A DNA stretch of 64,000 nt, taken from the NCBI RefSeq assembly GCF_900102195.1, contig NZ_FNBE01000020.1, positions 38,197 to 102,196 of the forward strand, in the 5' to 3' direction. How positions within the stretch are numbered: the first letter of the stretch is position 1; each line of letters opens with the position of its first letter. Under the pieces are notes generated by a model. The model ran no database searches, was not told where the DNA came from, and was given only the letters and a program-made list of their open reading frames with translations. The DNA is from Pseudonocardia oroxyli. GTDB lineage: Bacteria > Actinomycetota > Actinomycetes > Mycobacteriales > Pseudonocardiaceae. Shown here piece after piece: positions 1-8,976 of the stretch. Made by a program: the position numbers and the translations under genes.

Positions 1-2108
1 AGCCCGTCGTCCCCGCGAGCGCGGGGGTGGTCCCGCATCGCCGAATGGGCAGCCGGGAACGCGAAAGTCGTCCCCGCGAGCGCGGGGGTGGTCCCGATCG
101 GGCGGTCGGCCTAGACGGCAGGATGATGTCGTCCCCGCGAGCGCGGGGGTGGTCCCCCCGACAATGACGTCTCCGGCAGGACCCCGAAGTCGTCCCCGCG
201 AGCGCGGGGGTGGTCCCACGTGCTCCACGTCGGGGGTGACCGCGCCGTGGTCGTCCCCGCGAGCGCGGGGGTGGTCCCTGGACGGCGCTGCACACCGGTG
301 AGGCGCCGGCGTCGTCCCCGCGAGCGCGGGGGTGGTCCCAGCGTCAACGGCGCGATCAACGCGGTGGAGACGTCGTCCCCGCGAGCGCGGGGGTGGTCCC
401 TGGTTGACCTCCAGCTGTGACAGCCCGTCGTTGTCGTCCCCGCGAGCGCGGGGGTGGTCCCTCGTCGCGGGACTGCTCGACGCCGCGGGCCATGTCGTCC
501 CCGCGAGCGCGGGGGTGGTCCCCCGAGGACACGGCGTTTGTCGCTGTCGAGCTCGTCGTCCCCGCGAGCGCGGGGGTGGTCCCGGCACGGCCGCGCTCGT
601 GAACGCGTCGACCGGGTCGTCCCCGCGAGCGCGGGGGTGGTCCCGCGCCGGACGAGCGCGGCGACATCACCCATCGGGTCGTCCCCGCGAGCGCGGGGGT
701 GGTCCCCCGGCGTCCTGCCCATCTCGCTCCTCGCACCGGTCGTCCCCGCGAGCGCGGGGGTGGTCCCGAGGGCATCGTCCGGCTGTGGAACGGCATCGCG
801 TCGTCCCCGCGAGCGCGGGGGTGGTCCCGAGGTGCGGGAGGGCTCCCGAAGTGGTGCCAGCGTCGTCCCCGCGAGCGCGGGGGTGGTCCCAAGGAGCTGG
901 TCGCCCAGCAGAAGGCGGCCCCGTCGTCCCCGCGAGCGCGGGGGTGGTCCCGAGCAGCTCGCCGCGCGCGGGCAGGCCCCGGTGTCGTCCCCGCGAGCGC
1001 GGGGGTGGTCCCGCGGGGTGTGCACCTCGTGTGGCGAGGTGTGGGGCGTCCCCGCGAGCGCGGGGGTGGTCCCATTCGGCACGTCGAGCACGGCGAGTCC
1101 GCCCGGTCGTCCCCGCGAGCGCGGGGGTGGCCCCGGGCCGAGGGCGCCGCCGGGGGAGACCGCCTCGTCGTCCCGCGAGCGTGGGGGTGGTCCCTACTGC
1201 ATCCAGGGCACCGCCCGCGAGCTGCTGTCATCCCCGCGAGCGCGGGGGTGGTCCCGGTGAGCAGAATCTGCAGGTCAGCGAGCGGTTGTCGTCCCCGCGA
1301 GCGCGGGGGTGCTCCCCGGACCTCGGCGTCGGCGCGGGCCGCGGCCTCGTCGTCCCCGCGAGCGCGGGGGTGGTCCCAGGCTCATCGAGCGGGGCAGCCC
1401 GGTCACCCGGTCGTCCCCGCGAGCGCGGGAGCGGTCCCGGGTTCGAGGTCGACTGGTTCCGGGCCGCCCGGTTGTCCCCGCGAGCGTGGGGGTGGTCCCT
1501 GGGCCTGGCGCATGTCCAGCGCGTTGCTGTCCGTCGTCCCCGCGAGCGCGGGGGTAGTCCCTGGACCCTCAACAACGGCACCGGCGAGCGCGAGTCGTCC
1601 CCGCGAGCGCGGGGGTGGTCCCGCCAGCGCGGCCAGGGTGAGCACAAGCGCGGTATCGTCCCCGCGAGCGCGGGGTGGTCCCGGGTACACGATGCCGGAC
1701 CCGGCGGGCACGTAGTCGTCCCCGCGAGCGCGGGGGTGGTCCCCGGGGCATCCAGGGCTCCGATGCGGGCACCCTGTCATCCCCGCGAGCGCGGGGGTGG
1801 TCCCCGTCGGCGACTCGCGGGACAAGACCGCCAACTGTCGTCCCCGCGAGCGCGGGGTGGTCCCTCCATCGTTCGGCGGGTCACCACGGGGTCCTCGTCA
1901 TCCCCGCGAGCGCGGGGGTGGTCCCGACACGAGCCAGTACGGCACCGGCGCCCGCCAGTCGTCCCCGCGAGCGCGGAGGTGGTCCCGATTGTCGGGGTCG
2001 AGCAGCCGTGCTTAGGTGGTCGTCCCCGCGAGCGCGGGGGTGGTCTCAGAGCCGCGGGCAGCCTCGTCGGCTGGTGGTGGTCGTCCCCGCGAGCGCGGGG
2101 GTGCCCCT
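1..2108 (+). CRISPR. Type I-E-like CRISPR array, 35 repeats visible, leader-distal part
   Basis: Thirty-five copies of a 28-29 nt repeat begin at 6, 67, 128, 189, 250, 311 and so on to 2080, with a period of 61-62 nt and spacers of 32-33 nt. The repeat begins GTCGTCCCCGCGAGCG, contains a CCCCGCG/CGCGGGG hairpin and ends GGTGGTCCC, the pattern of type I-E repeats processed by Cas6e. All spacers are different. The first 17 repeats are near identical. Copies from 1045 onward carry substitutions or 1-nt losses (for example 1045, 1106, 1167, 1410, 1655, 1837, 1958, 2019), and the last one at 2080 ends GCCCCT. Decay at the right end and the repeat orientation place the leader and cas genes to the left, outside the window. 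The long open frames across the array are artefacts of repeat composition. Confidence 0.97.
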
Positions 2109-2119
2109 AGCGTGGGGCG

Positions 2120-2227
2120 ATGGTGGTCGACGGACTCCTGCCGTTCCCGCGGCCGGACGAGTGGCCCCGGGCGCACCGACACTTCCCCAACAGACTGGGG
2201 CACGGTTTGAGGCACGCTTACGGCTGA
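2120..2227 (+). CDS. Possible 35-residue small ORF directly after the array
   Basis: A small frame starts with ATG at 2120, exactly 6 nt after a TAGCGT hexamer (2108-2113) that could be a -10 box, and ends with TGA at 2225-2227. The product would be rich in Arg, His and Pro (MVVDGLLPFPRPDEWPRAHR at the start). It has no recognisable domain and no clear -35 element, because the upstream DNA is the last CRISPR repeat. It may be the truncated beginning of a larger gene, or chance. Reported only because the spacing matches leaderless starts elsewhere in the window. Confidence 0.2.
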   Translation: MVVDGLLPFPRPDEWPRAHRHFPNRLGHGLRHAYG

Positions 2228-2321
2228 TCACGGGGTCGGAGGCTGACCATGGCTGATTAGCAAAAGCAGCTCTGACCAGCAGGGAAGACTCTCGGCGAAC
2301 ATGGCTGGCGGTGTCACGGAG

Positions 2322-2360
2322 GACCCGTCAGGTCGTGGGTTCGAGCCCCACCTGCCCCAC
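2322..2360 (+). tRNA. 3' fragment of a tRNA gene (probable attachment-site remnant)
   Basis: The stretch contains a perfect T-arm (GTGGG, loop TTCGAGC, CCCAC) at about 2335-2351 followed by a CTGCCCCA acceptor 3' strand. Upstream bases cannot be folded into a normal 7-nt anticodon loop or a D-arm, and no matching acceptor 5' strand is properly placed, so the 5' half is missing. Such 3' tRNA halves are typically left when an integrase recombines within a tRNA gene. The rest of the 2109-2691 interval shows no convincing gene apart from the weak small ORF at 2120. Confidence 0.55.
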
Positions 2361-2691
2361 AGCGTGTGCTGTTTCTCCAGGTCAGGGCGTTGACTGGTGG
2401 CGAGTGCAGCCGTTCTCAAGATCAATGTGCACGGAAACTCTCTTCGTGATGAGCGAGCCATGGGTGCTGACCTGCGAAGATGGCGGATACGAAGATCGCT
2501 GGCATGTGCTTGGCCGCTGGACCGCAATCGACGGGCGGCCTCCCAGTTGTGTGGCCGGTGGCCCGGCGCCGGGGGTGTCAGGGGTGACACGTCCGACTGA
2601 TCGGAGTACCTTGGGACGTATGGGAGGACCTGCTCGCCAGGGAATCCTGTCCGCCCTTGGGCCCCGCTCTGGTAGCGGGGCCGTCGTGCAT

Positions 2692-3419
2692 CTAGGGCCA
2701 GATCCGAGCGCGCACGATCTGCGGTCGCAGTAGCTCATACAAGCGCGCCCAGGCCGCCTCACTACGTGCATCCGTCTCGGAGTGCACGGCCCGTCGTCGG
2801 TAGAGGTACGTGGCGACGTCGGAGGCCTGGATCAGGCGGGTGCTGTGGGACGGCACGAAGTGGATCGTGTCGACGATTCGGTCGAGAACCTGGGCCTTGT
2901 ACCCCCACGTACCCTGCCGCTGACCGACCCACAGGCTCCGGCGGTGCTCATCGTGCTGGTCGACTTCGTCCGCGACGACGAGTGCGTAGGTGTCGATGCC
3001 CGACGTCCTGGTGATTTGCGCGGTGTACTCGTTTACGCGCTCCATCACATACATCAAGGCCAGAGGGTGGGGATCATCGGGCGTGGCGTAACGCTCGGCC
3101 AGCTTGGTCCGGTCGATCCCTTCGGCGATGAACTTGGCGTCATGTTCGGCGATGGCGCCGAGCACTGCTTCGAAGATGCCGATTCGCGCACGGAGCATGG
3201 CCTTCATCGGCTTCCATGCACCCTTCGCGTTGACGAGTTCGTGGGCGTGAAGCTCGGTGGTCGGGTCCAAGACGTCGAACGAGCTCGCGGCCCTGAGCAT
3301 GACGTTGTCGAGAGCTGCCGCGAGCGGTCTGGCGGCAGTCTCGGGCACGACCAACGCACCGATGAACTAGTGGCTGGTCGTATACGAGTGTCCAGGTAGG
3401 CCAGGAGCACGTCACCCAT
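2692..3419 (-). pseudogene. DUF3800 family protein, frameshifted and with an internal stop
   Basis: The gene reads from ATG at 3417-3419 as MGDVLLAYLDT and then loses frame. Inserting one T after that point restores a frame reading D-T-S-Y-T-T-S-H, followed by a TAG at the place where DUF3800 proteins usually have Tyr before FIGALVVPE. From there the frame is open to 2692 and contains further family features such as the ALVVADEVDQHDEH stretch (about residues 145-158 of the repaired product) and the SDVATYLYRR segment near the C terminus. DUF3800 proteins are RNase H-fold proteins common in mobile and defence islands; their function is poorly defined. One single-base deletion plus one nonsense change make this copy dead unless translation starts at an internal TTG near 3354. 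It lies in a scar zone with a tRNA fragment and an IS remnant. Confidence 0.8.
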
Positions 3420-3584
3420 CTTGGTGGCGCTCACTCCGATACCGGTTCCGGCTCGCCGAGCGATTCGGAGGTGCAGGACAGAACGAAGGCAGCGAGTCGG
3501 CGGAGACGCGACCCGAGAACGGGGTCGCCGCCATTGCCTGCCCGGCTGGTCTGCGACGGCGATCTTGCGCACGACATCACGCGC

Positions 3585-4092
3585 GAGCGGCTTCTGGCTG
3601 GCCGCGGTCGGCGACGCCTTCTCCAACCGCATCGTCGGGTGGCGCTGCTCGGACCGCTGCGACACCGACCTCATCCTCGGCGCGCTCGAGTACGCGGTCT
3701 GGACCCGCAACGTCGCAAGCGGACAGATAGTCCATCACTCGGATCGCGGCTCGAACTACACATCTCTGCGATTCGGGCAGCGCTTGGAAGACCACGGGAT
3801 CCTCGTATCCATGGGCTCGGTCGGCGATTCCTACGATAACGCGCTCATGGAGAACTTCTTCTCCACACTCAAGACCGAGCTCGTCTACCGGAGATCATGG
3901 CGAACCCGTGAGGAAGCGGAGAATGAGCTGTTCGCCTACATCGACGGTTGGTACAACACCGAACGTATCCAGGCCCGCCTGGGCTGGCTCTCACCTGATG
4001 AGTACGAGGCCACCTGGCACGCCCAGCAAGGCGTCCTGGACGATCAACCCGCATCACCCGCCGACGGGGCCGACCCGGCCCCGGTCAGCTAA
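3585..4092 (+). mobile_element. IS3-family transposase (OrfB) remnant, 5' truncated
   Basis: From about 3585 the frame reads FWLAAVGDAFSNRIVGW, then HHSDRGSNYTS and NALMENFFSTLK, which are the second Asp and the Glu regions of the DDE integrase core of IS3-family OrfB. It ends with the usual YIDGWYNTERIQARLG tail and stops at 4090-4092. The N-terminal helix-turn-helix region, OrfA and the first catalytic Asp segment (usually just before the FWLAAV stretch) are absent, so this copy cannot transpose. The sequence from 3421 to 3584 in the same frame has no transposase similarity; it overlaps the promoter side of the broken DUF3800 gene. No terminal inverted repeats were found on either side. Confidence 0.85.
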
Positions 4093-4248
4093 CCAGCACT
4101 CCGAGCCGGCGGGGGAACCTCAGGACTGGGAGGTAGGTCTATTCGGCACTATCGCACAGGTGGCGTGTTCCCACGCCTACTGCGGCTGCGGGATCATCGG
4201 GTGTGGCACCGTCAGCCGGAGAGTGGTCGCGGCCCAGTGTGCGTCGAG

Positions 4249-5898
4249 TCAGTCCGTGCCGAGGTCCGTCGCCTCCAGCCCCGCCTGGAGCTCCGGGTGT
4301 GCGGTGAACACGGCGACCTGCAGTTCGGCGACCAGGCGCTGGGCGGGCACCTCGACGTCGACGCCGAAGGCGTCCCGGATCCGGGTGAGCCGGTACTTGA
4401 GCGTGTTGCGGTGGACGTACAGCGTGCGGGACGCGGCGGTCAGGTCCCCACCCGCACCGAAGAACGCGCGCAGGCTGGGCAGGTACTCGGTGCCGCGGTC
4501 CCGGTCACTGACGACCATGCCCGCCACACCGCCCTGCAGCAGGCGCGGCCGGTCGACCACGAGCTCGGTGAGCTCGGACAGGATGGCGTCGGCGACGGAG
4601 TCGTCGAAGCAGACGACGCGCCGCTGCTCGTCGAGCAGCGGGAGGTTCAGCAGCCGGTCGATGTCCCGGCGGGCGCTGCTGACCAGGGCGACGTCTGAGA
4701 CCTCACTGCTCACGGCGGCGCGCAGGCCGATGTGGAGCTGCCGGTCGGCCTGGCCGATGATCTCGCGGGAGAGGGCGGCGACCTCCCCCGGCGGACGGTC
4801 GTCGAGCGCGGGGAACAGCGCGTAGATGCGGTCGTTGCAGGAGGTCACCGCGCCGCGCCGGTGTGAGGCCTCGACCCGGAGCGCGACGAGATCCTCCAGC
4901 GGGCGGAGCGCGACGTGGCCCTCGCCCCGCCGAGCGTCGGGCACCTCGTGCGCGAACGAGACCAGACGGAAGGGACGACCGTCGATGCCGAGCCGCGAGG
5001 CGACCGTGCCGGGGTCGCCGCGCCCGGAGAGCGCGCCGCGCAGGAGATCGCTGCGCAGCCGCCGGTCGAGGTCCTCGCTGATCCGCGAGCGCAGGAGCTG
5101 CAGCGCGGCGACGCGGGCGATCTCCGCGAGCAGGTCCTCGGACTGCTGGTCCAGCTCGCGGGTGGTCTCGGCCACCCAGATGTAGCCGAGGATGTCGGTG
5201 CCGCCGCGGATCGCGGTGACCAGGCGGGTGGCGCCGTCCGGTGGGACGACCTTCACCGGCCGCAGGCTCTGCCGCACCCGGGGGAGTACCCCGGTGGTCT
5301 CGCACCAGGCGATGAAGTCCTTCGGGGGGCGGCGCTGCAGGATGGACTGTTGGCGGATCTCGTCGATCGGGTCGCCGAGGCTGGAGAAGGCGATGACCTC
5401 CATGCGCTCGTCATCGATGATCACCGGCCCCTCCAGGGAGGCGGCCGCCGCATTGGCCAGTGCGAACAGGTCCCCGAACGGGACGCCGCGCTCGTCTGCG
5501 ACGCCGGCGGTCGTCGAGGAGATCGACCTGCGCGCGAGGACGTGGAGCTGGTCCCAGGACAGGTCGGGCGAGATCGCGAGCACGGTGGCGTCGCACGCGA
5601 TGGCGGACTCGCGCAGCCGGTCGCGCTCGGCGTCGTCTCGCACCTTGAAGGCCAGGGTGACGTCCCGGCCGAGGAGTTTCATCAGCGGCTCGACGTCCGG
5701 ATCGTCCACGGCGACCCCGATCGCGAGGATCAGGTCGCCCGCGTTCGCCTGTGCCGTGGTGGACGTGTCGTGGATGAGGACCGCCACCACGGGGATGTCC
5801 AGCCCTGCGGGTGCGTGGACGACATCGACGAAGTCACCGCCGACGAGGCCGAGCAACGTGTCGAGCGTGAGCACGGTACCTCGCGAGGGCGCTGTCAT
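4249..5898 (-). CDS. PucR family transcriptional regulator
   Basis: A 549-residue protein with the PucR architecture: an N-terminal ligand-sensing PucR-like region (about residues 10-130), a central GAF/GGDEF-like region, and a C-terminal helix-turn-helix at about 480-510 with the hallmark YVHRNTLKYRLTRI. PucR-family proteins usually activate catabolic genes for purines, amino acids or related nitrogen compounds. The gene is last in a minus-strand run, 19 nt after the M20 peptidase gene, so it probably regulates that operon, and perhaps the divergent molybdenum hydroxylase at 11761-15526. The inducer cannot be told from the sequence. Confidence 0.88.
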   Translation of the reverse strand: MTAPSRGTVLTLDTLLGLVGGDFVDVVHAPAGLDIPVVAVLIHDTSTTAQANAGDLILAIGVAVDDPDVEPLMKLLGRDVTLAFKVRDDAERDRLRESAIACDATVLAISPDLSWDQLHVLARRSISSTTAGVADERGVPFGDLFALANAAAASLEGPVIIDDERMEVIAFSSLGDPIDEIRQQSILQRRPPKDFIAWCETTGVLPRVRQSLRPVKVVPPDGATRLVTAIRGGTDILGYIWVAETTRELDQQSEDLLAEIARVAALQLLRSRISEDLDRRLRSDLLRGALSGRGDPGTVASRLGIDGRPFRLVSFAHEVPDARRGEGHVALRPLEDLVALRVEASHRRGAVTSCNDRIYALFPALDDRPPGEVAALSREIIGQADRQLHIGLRAAVSSEVSDVALVSSARRDIDRLLNLPLLDEQRRVVCFDDSVADAILSELTELVVDRPRLLQGGVAGMVVSDRDRGTEYLPSLRAFFGAGGDLTAASRTLYVHRNTLKYRLTRIRDAFGVDVEVPAQRLVAELQVAVFTAHPELQAGLEATDLGTD

Positions 5899-5917
5899 AC
5901 GCTTCTCCCTCCGGGGC

Positions 5918-7180
5918 TCAGATCATGCTGCGCGCCCCATCGACACCATTGTCCAGGGAAGACCGCTCCCGCTCGTCCCCGAGACGTTGCGTCCCGGTAA
6001 ACCCGGCGAAGAGATGAGCGTAGACCGCGACGGCGGTGACGAGCGAGTCCACGTCGACGTACTCGTCGACGGTGTGCGCCACGTGCAGTTCGCCGGGGCC
6101 GAACACCACCGCGGGGATGCCGAGCTGGTTGCGCATGAAGCGCGCGTCGGTGGTGAAGGGCAGCCCGGTGGTCCCCGGCCGCCGGCCCGTCATCGCCTGG
6201 AAGGAGGCGGCGACGGTGTCGACGAACGGATGGCCCGCGTCGATCTCGGACGGCTCGCAGAAGGTGTCGACCTCCAGGTCGTAGTCCTCGCCGGGCGAGA
6301 GGTCGAGCGAGGCGATCCGGTCGACGATGCCCTGGACGACGCTGCGCTCGGTGTCGCCGGGCAGGACCCGGCGGTCGATCTGGAGCTCGCACTCCTCGGG
6401 GACGACGTTGGGGCCGCTGCCGCCGCGGATGACCCCGACGTTGCAGGTGGTCGTGCCCAGCAGCGGGTGGGGTGTCTGGGGGAACTCGTTGTCGTGCAGG
6501 ACCTGCGCGATCGCCGCGGCGGTGATGATGGCGCTGCGCCCCTTCGAGGGCTCGCTGCCGTGGGCGGGGATCCCCCGGGTGGTGACGCGCGCGAACATCA
6601 GGCCGCGTTCGGCCAGGCAGAGGTCGAGCCCGGTGGGTTCGGGGTCGAGGCAGGCGTCCGCCCTGATCAGGCCCGCCCGCAGCAGGGCCGCCGTGCCCTG
6701 CCTGCCGCCGAGCTCCTCGTCCGCCACGAGATGGAAGGCGACCTCGCAGGGCAGGTCGAGCCGCAGCGTCCGACACACCTGCAGGGCGGTGATCGCGGCG
6801 GCGACCCCACCCTTCATGTCGGCGGAGCCGCGTCCGTAGAGGCGTCCGTCGTGGACCTCGCCGCCGAACGGGTCGTGGTGCCAGGCGTCGGGCCGGACCG
6901 GGACGGTGTCGAGGTGCCCGTTGACCAGCAGCACCGGCTTGCCACTCGGGGTCGCCTGCTCGGTGCCGACCAGGAGGCTCTGCCGACCCGGTGCCGGCTC
7001 GACGACGCGGCCGGTGCCGAGCCCCATCTCGCCGAACAGGCCCTGCAGGTACGCCACGACCTCCGTCTCGCGACCGGGCGGGTTCTCCGAGCGGATCCGC
7101 ACGAGGTCGCGGGTCAGGGTGACGACCGCGTCGACGTCGACGGCCGAGCGGATGTCACGGACGAGGGAGGTGGGGGTCAT
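5918..7180 (-). CDS. M20 family metallopeptidase/deacylase (ArgE/DapE-like)
   Basis: A 420-residue zinc hydrolase. Visible metal-binding features are NGHLDT (His89, Asp91), the GRGSADMKGG segment with Asp121, the DEELGG motif with general base Glu155 and Glu156, a metal-binding Asp in the ACLDPEPTG segment, and a late His in the GPGELHVAHTVDEYV stretch. The family removes acyl or carbamoyl groups from amino acids and similar amides. The ATG at 7178-7180 overlaps the stop of the DUF1028 gene by 4 nt (ATGA), so the two are translationally coupled. A much longer open frame extends upstream but is antisense or shadow sequence. In this context it probably cleaves an amide or N-carbamoyl intermediate of a catabolic pathway; the substrate is unknown. 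Confidence 0.9.
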   Translation of the reverse strand: MTPTSLVRDIRSAVDVDAVVTLTRDLVRIRSENPPGRETEVVAYLQGLFGEMGLGTGRVVEPAPGRQSLLVGTEQATPSGKPVLLVNGHLDTVPVRPDAWHHDPFGGEVHDGRLYGRGSADMKGGVAAAITALQVCRTLRLDLPCEVAFHLVADEELGGRQGTAALLRAGLIRADACLDPEPTGLDLCLAERGLMFARVTTRGIPAHGSEPSKGRSAIITAAAIAQVLHDNEFPQTPHPLLGTTTCNVGVIRGGSGPNVVPEECELQIDRRVLPGDTERSVVQGIVDRIASLDLSPGEDYDLEVDTFCEPSEIDAGHPFVDTVAASFQAMTGRRPGTTGLPFTTDARFMRNQLGIPAVVFGPGELHVAHTVDEYVDVDSLVTAVAVYAHLFAGFTGTQRLGDERERSSLDNGVDGARSMI

Positions 7181-8091
7181 CGCAGCTTCTCCAGGTCGTG
7201 CCGGTCCAGGAACCCGGCGTCCGCGAGCCGGTCCAGGAACTCGCGGAGCCTCGGGTTGCTCCGCACCGCGTCGGCGAGCTGGTCGCGCGCCGCGGTCAGG
7301 TCCCCGGAGCGGGCGAGCAGGACACCGCGCCAGAATCGGGCTTCCGGGTTGCCCTCCATGACCTGGGCGGCGTCCTCCAGCGCGGCGAGGGCGCGGTCCC
7401 GGTCGCCGGGGTGGGGTTCGGCGTACGCCCCGACCATCAGGCCGGGGGTGAACATCGTCCCGGAGACGGCGTCGAAGGCGCGGCGGTAGCCGAGGAACCT
7501 GCGCAGCTCGGCGATGGGGTCGGGATGGTCCTCGACCCGGAGGTCGACGGGCTTGTGGTTCCAGGGATCGGCGACGCGGGGGCCGTCGACGACCAGCAGC
7601 GCGGCGCCCTGGCTGCCGCGGATGTCCCCACCCGCGGCCTCGGCGGCCTCCATGGCGGCCATCAGGCGTTCGGCGAGGTCGCCGTCGCTGCGGCGGTACG
7701 CCTCGATCATGGCCGGGAGGACGGTGTCGTCGGTCAGCATGTTGCCCTGGACCGCGACGGGGCCGTCCACGAGGCTGCCGGCCCGGGCGATGCACGCGCC
7801 CCCGGTCCACGTCGCGGCGTCGCCGCTGCGACCGACCATCCCCACCTGGCGCACCTCGGGGTGCGGGTCGTCGACCCGCAGACGGTCCAGGACCTCGGCG
7901 GCCGTCGCGCCGGCGGCGAGCATGTCCATGCCGTCGCCGCCGTACCGGCCGTCGATGAACGCCTGGGTGGCGATGGCGCCGACACCCGGTCGGGCCCAGG
8001 TGACCCCGGCGCCGGGCGCGAAGAAGTGCGATTCGCAGGCGACGCCGAGCTGTCCGGTCGCCTCGTCGCGGGCGACGATGGAGTACGTCAC
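7177..8091 (-). CDS. DUF1028 domain protein (Ntn-hydrolase-like)
   Basis: A 304-residue protein starting MTYSIVARDEATGQLGVACE, the typical DUF1028 opening. The GVGAIATQAFID and VQGNML motifs of the family follow, and the C-terminal part has tetratricopeptide-like helices (about 230-290). DUF1028 proteins resemble N-terminal nucleophile hydrolases and are often found next to M20 peptidases and amide-catabolic genes, as here; the biochemical role is not firmly established. The start overlaps the stop of the alpha/beta hydrolase gene by 4 nt, and the stop overlaps the M20 start. This tight spacing supports one transcript and a joint role in hydrolysing an amide or cyclic compound. Confidence 0.88.
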   Translation of the reverse strand: MTYSIVARDEATGQLGVACESHFFAPGAGVTWARPGVGAIATQAFIDGRYGGDGMDMLAAGATAAEVLDRLRVDDPHPEVRQVGMVGRSGDAATWTGGACIARAGSLVDGPVAVQGNMLTDDTVLPAMIEAYRRSDGDLAERLMAAMEAAEAAGGDIRGSQGAALLVVDGPRVADPWNHKPVDLRVEDHPDPIAELRRFLGYRRAFDAVSGTMFTPGLMVGAYAEPHPGDRDRALAALEDAAQVMEGNPEARFWRGVLLARSGDLTAARDQLADAVRSNPRLREFLDRLADAGFLDRHDLEKLR

Positions 8092-8927
8092 CCTCGGCTC
8101 CCCTCGACCTCGTCGTGGAACCGCCGGATCGCCTCCGCCGTGGCCGCGGGTGCCTCGAGCATCGGGAGATGGCCGATGCCGTCCATCGTGTGCACGTCGC
8201 CCCCGAGGACCTCGGCCAAGGCGTGGGCCATCGCGGGCGGGCAGGTCGGGTCGTGGGTGCCGACGAACACCCGGGCGGGTGGGCGGGTGGAGCGGGCCGC
8301 GAGAGCGGCCCCGGCCGGACGGGCGTCCGCGAGCCCGAAGGTCGTGCGCAGCACGTCCACGACCGTGTCGACGTCCCGGTCACCGTCGCGCCCACCGGAC
8401 GCCAGCTCCACGAGCTCGGCGGCGGCCTCGGGCCGCGACGCCGGCCCCAGGATCCCGGCGCCGTGGCGGACGAACCACTCCCGGACACCGAGCGCGCGCA
8501 GATCGCGCTCGGTGTCGTCGAGGGTGGCGTCGTCCCAGCCGACGCGCAGGGTCGCGCCGAACGCGACGACACCGGCCACCCGGTCCGGGGCGGCCACCGC
8601 GAACTCCGTCGCCACCGCGCCGCCGATCGAGCCGCACACCAGGTGGGCGCGGTCGAACCCGGCGGCGTCGAGCACCGCCAGCGCGTCGGCGGCGTAGTCG
8701 GCGGGCAGGTACGGGCCGCCCGCCTCGGACCGTCCGTGCGCCCGGTAGTCCACCGCGACGCCCGGCCTCGTGCCGCCGAGCGCGGCGGCGACGGCGGACC
8801 ACACCGCGGCGGCGGTGTTCACCGGGTGCAGGTAGAGGATCGGCGTGGTGTCCGCGGGCCCGGGCCAGGCCAGGTAGGACAGCTCGCCGGCCTTTCCCGG
8901 CGTCGAGTGGCGTGGGGCGTGCGACAT
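8088..8927 (-). CDS. Alpha/beta hydrolase
   Basis: A 279-residue alpha/beta hydrolase. The oxyanion-region segment ILYLHPVNTA lies near residue 30. The nucleophile elbow is VCGSIGGAVA (Gly-x-Ser-x-Gly, about residues 97-106), an Asp lies in the VFVGTHDPTCP strand, and the catalytic His is in the MDGIGHLPML segment. This order matches small esterases, lactonases and 3-oxoadipate enol-lactonase-like enzymes. It overlaps the DUF1028 gene downstream and lies 49 nt after the NTF2-like gene. Substrate unknown; position in the operon suggests hydrolysis of an ester or lactone made by the oxidoreductases. Confidence 0.88.
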   Translation of the reverse strand: MSHAPRHSTPGKAGELSYLAWPGPADTTPILYLHPVNTAAAVWSAVAAALGGTRPGVAVDYRAHGRSEAGGPYLPADYAADALAVLDAAGFDRAHLVCGSIGGAVATEFAVAAPDRVAGVVAFGATLRVGWDDATLDDTERDLRALGVREWFVRHGAGILGPASRPEAAAELVELASGGRDGDRDVDTVVDVLRTTFGLADARPAGAALAARSTRPPARVFVGTHDPTCPPAMAHALAEVLGGDVHTMDGIGHLPMLEAPAATAEAIRRFHDEVEGSRG

Positions 8928-8976
8928 CGCGGTGGTTCTCCCGACTGGCGTCGTGCTCGGTGGTGGGGCGGGGCGC

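Noticed and set aside
111..2256. Long overlapping open frames across the first 2 kb on both strands
   Set aside because: They are translations of CRISPR repeats; the 61-62 nt repeat period and Arg/Pro-rich repeats explain them.
2228..2590. Minus-strand ORF containing WGRWGSNPRPDGS
   Set aside because: This is the reverse translation of the tRNA 3' end, a common false gene beside tRNAs.
5918..8572. 884-residue minus-strand frame
   Set aside because: Only the part from 7180 downward is the M20 gene; the rest is an off-frame shadow of the DUF1028 and hydrolase genes.
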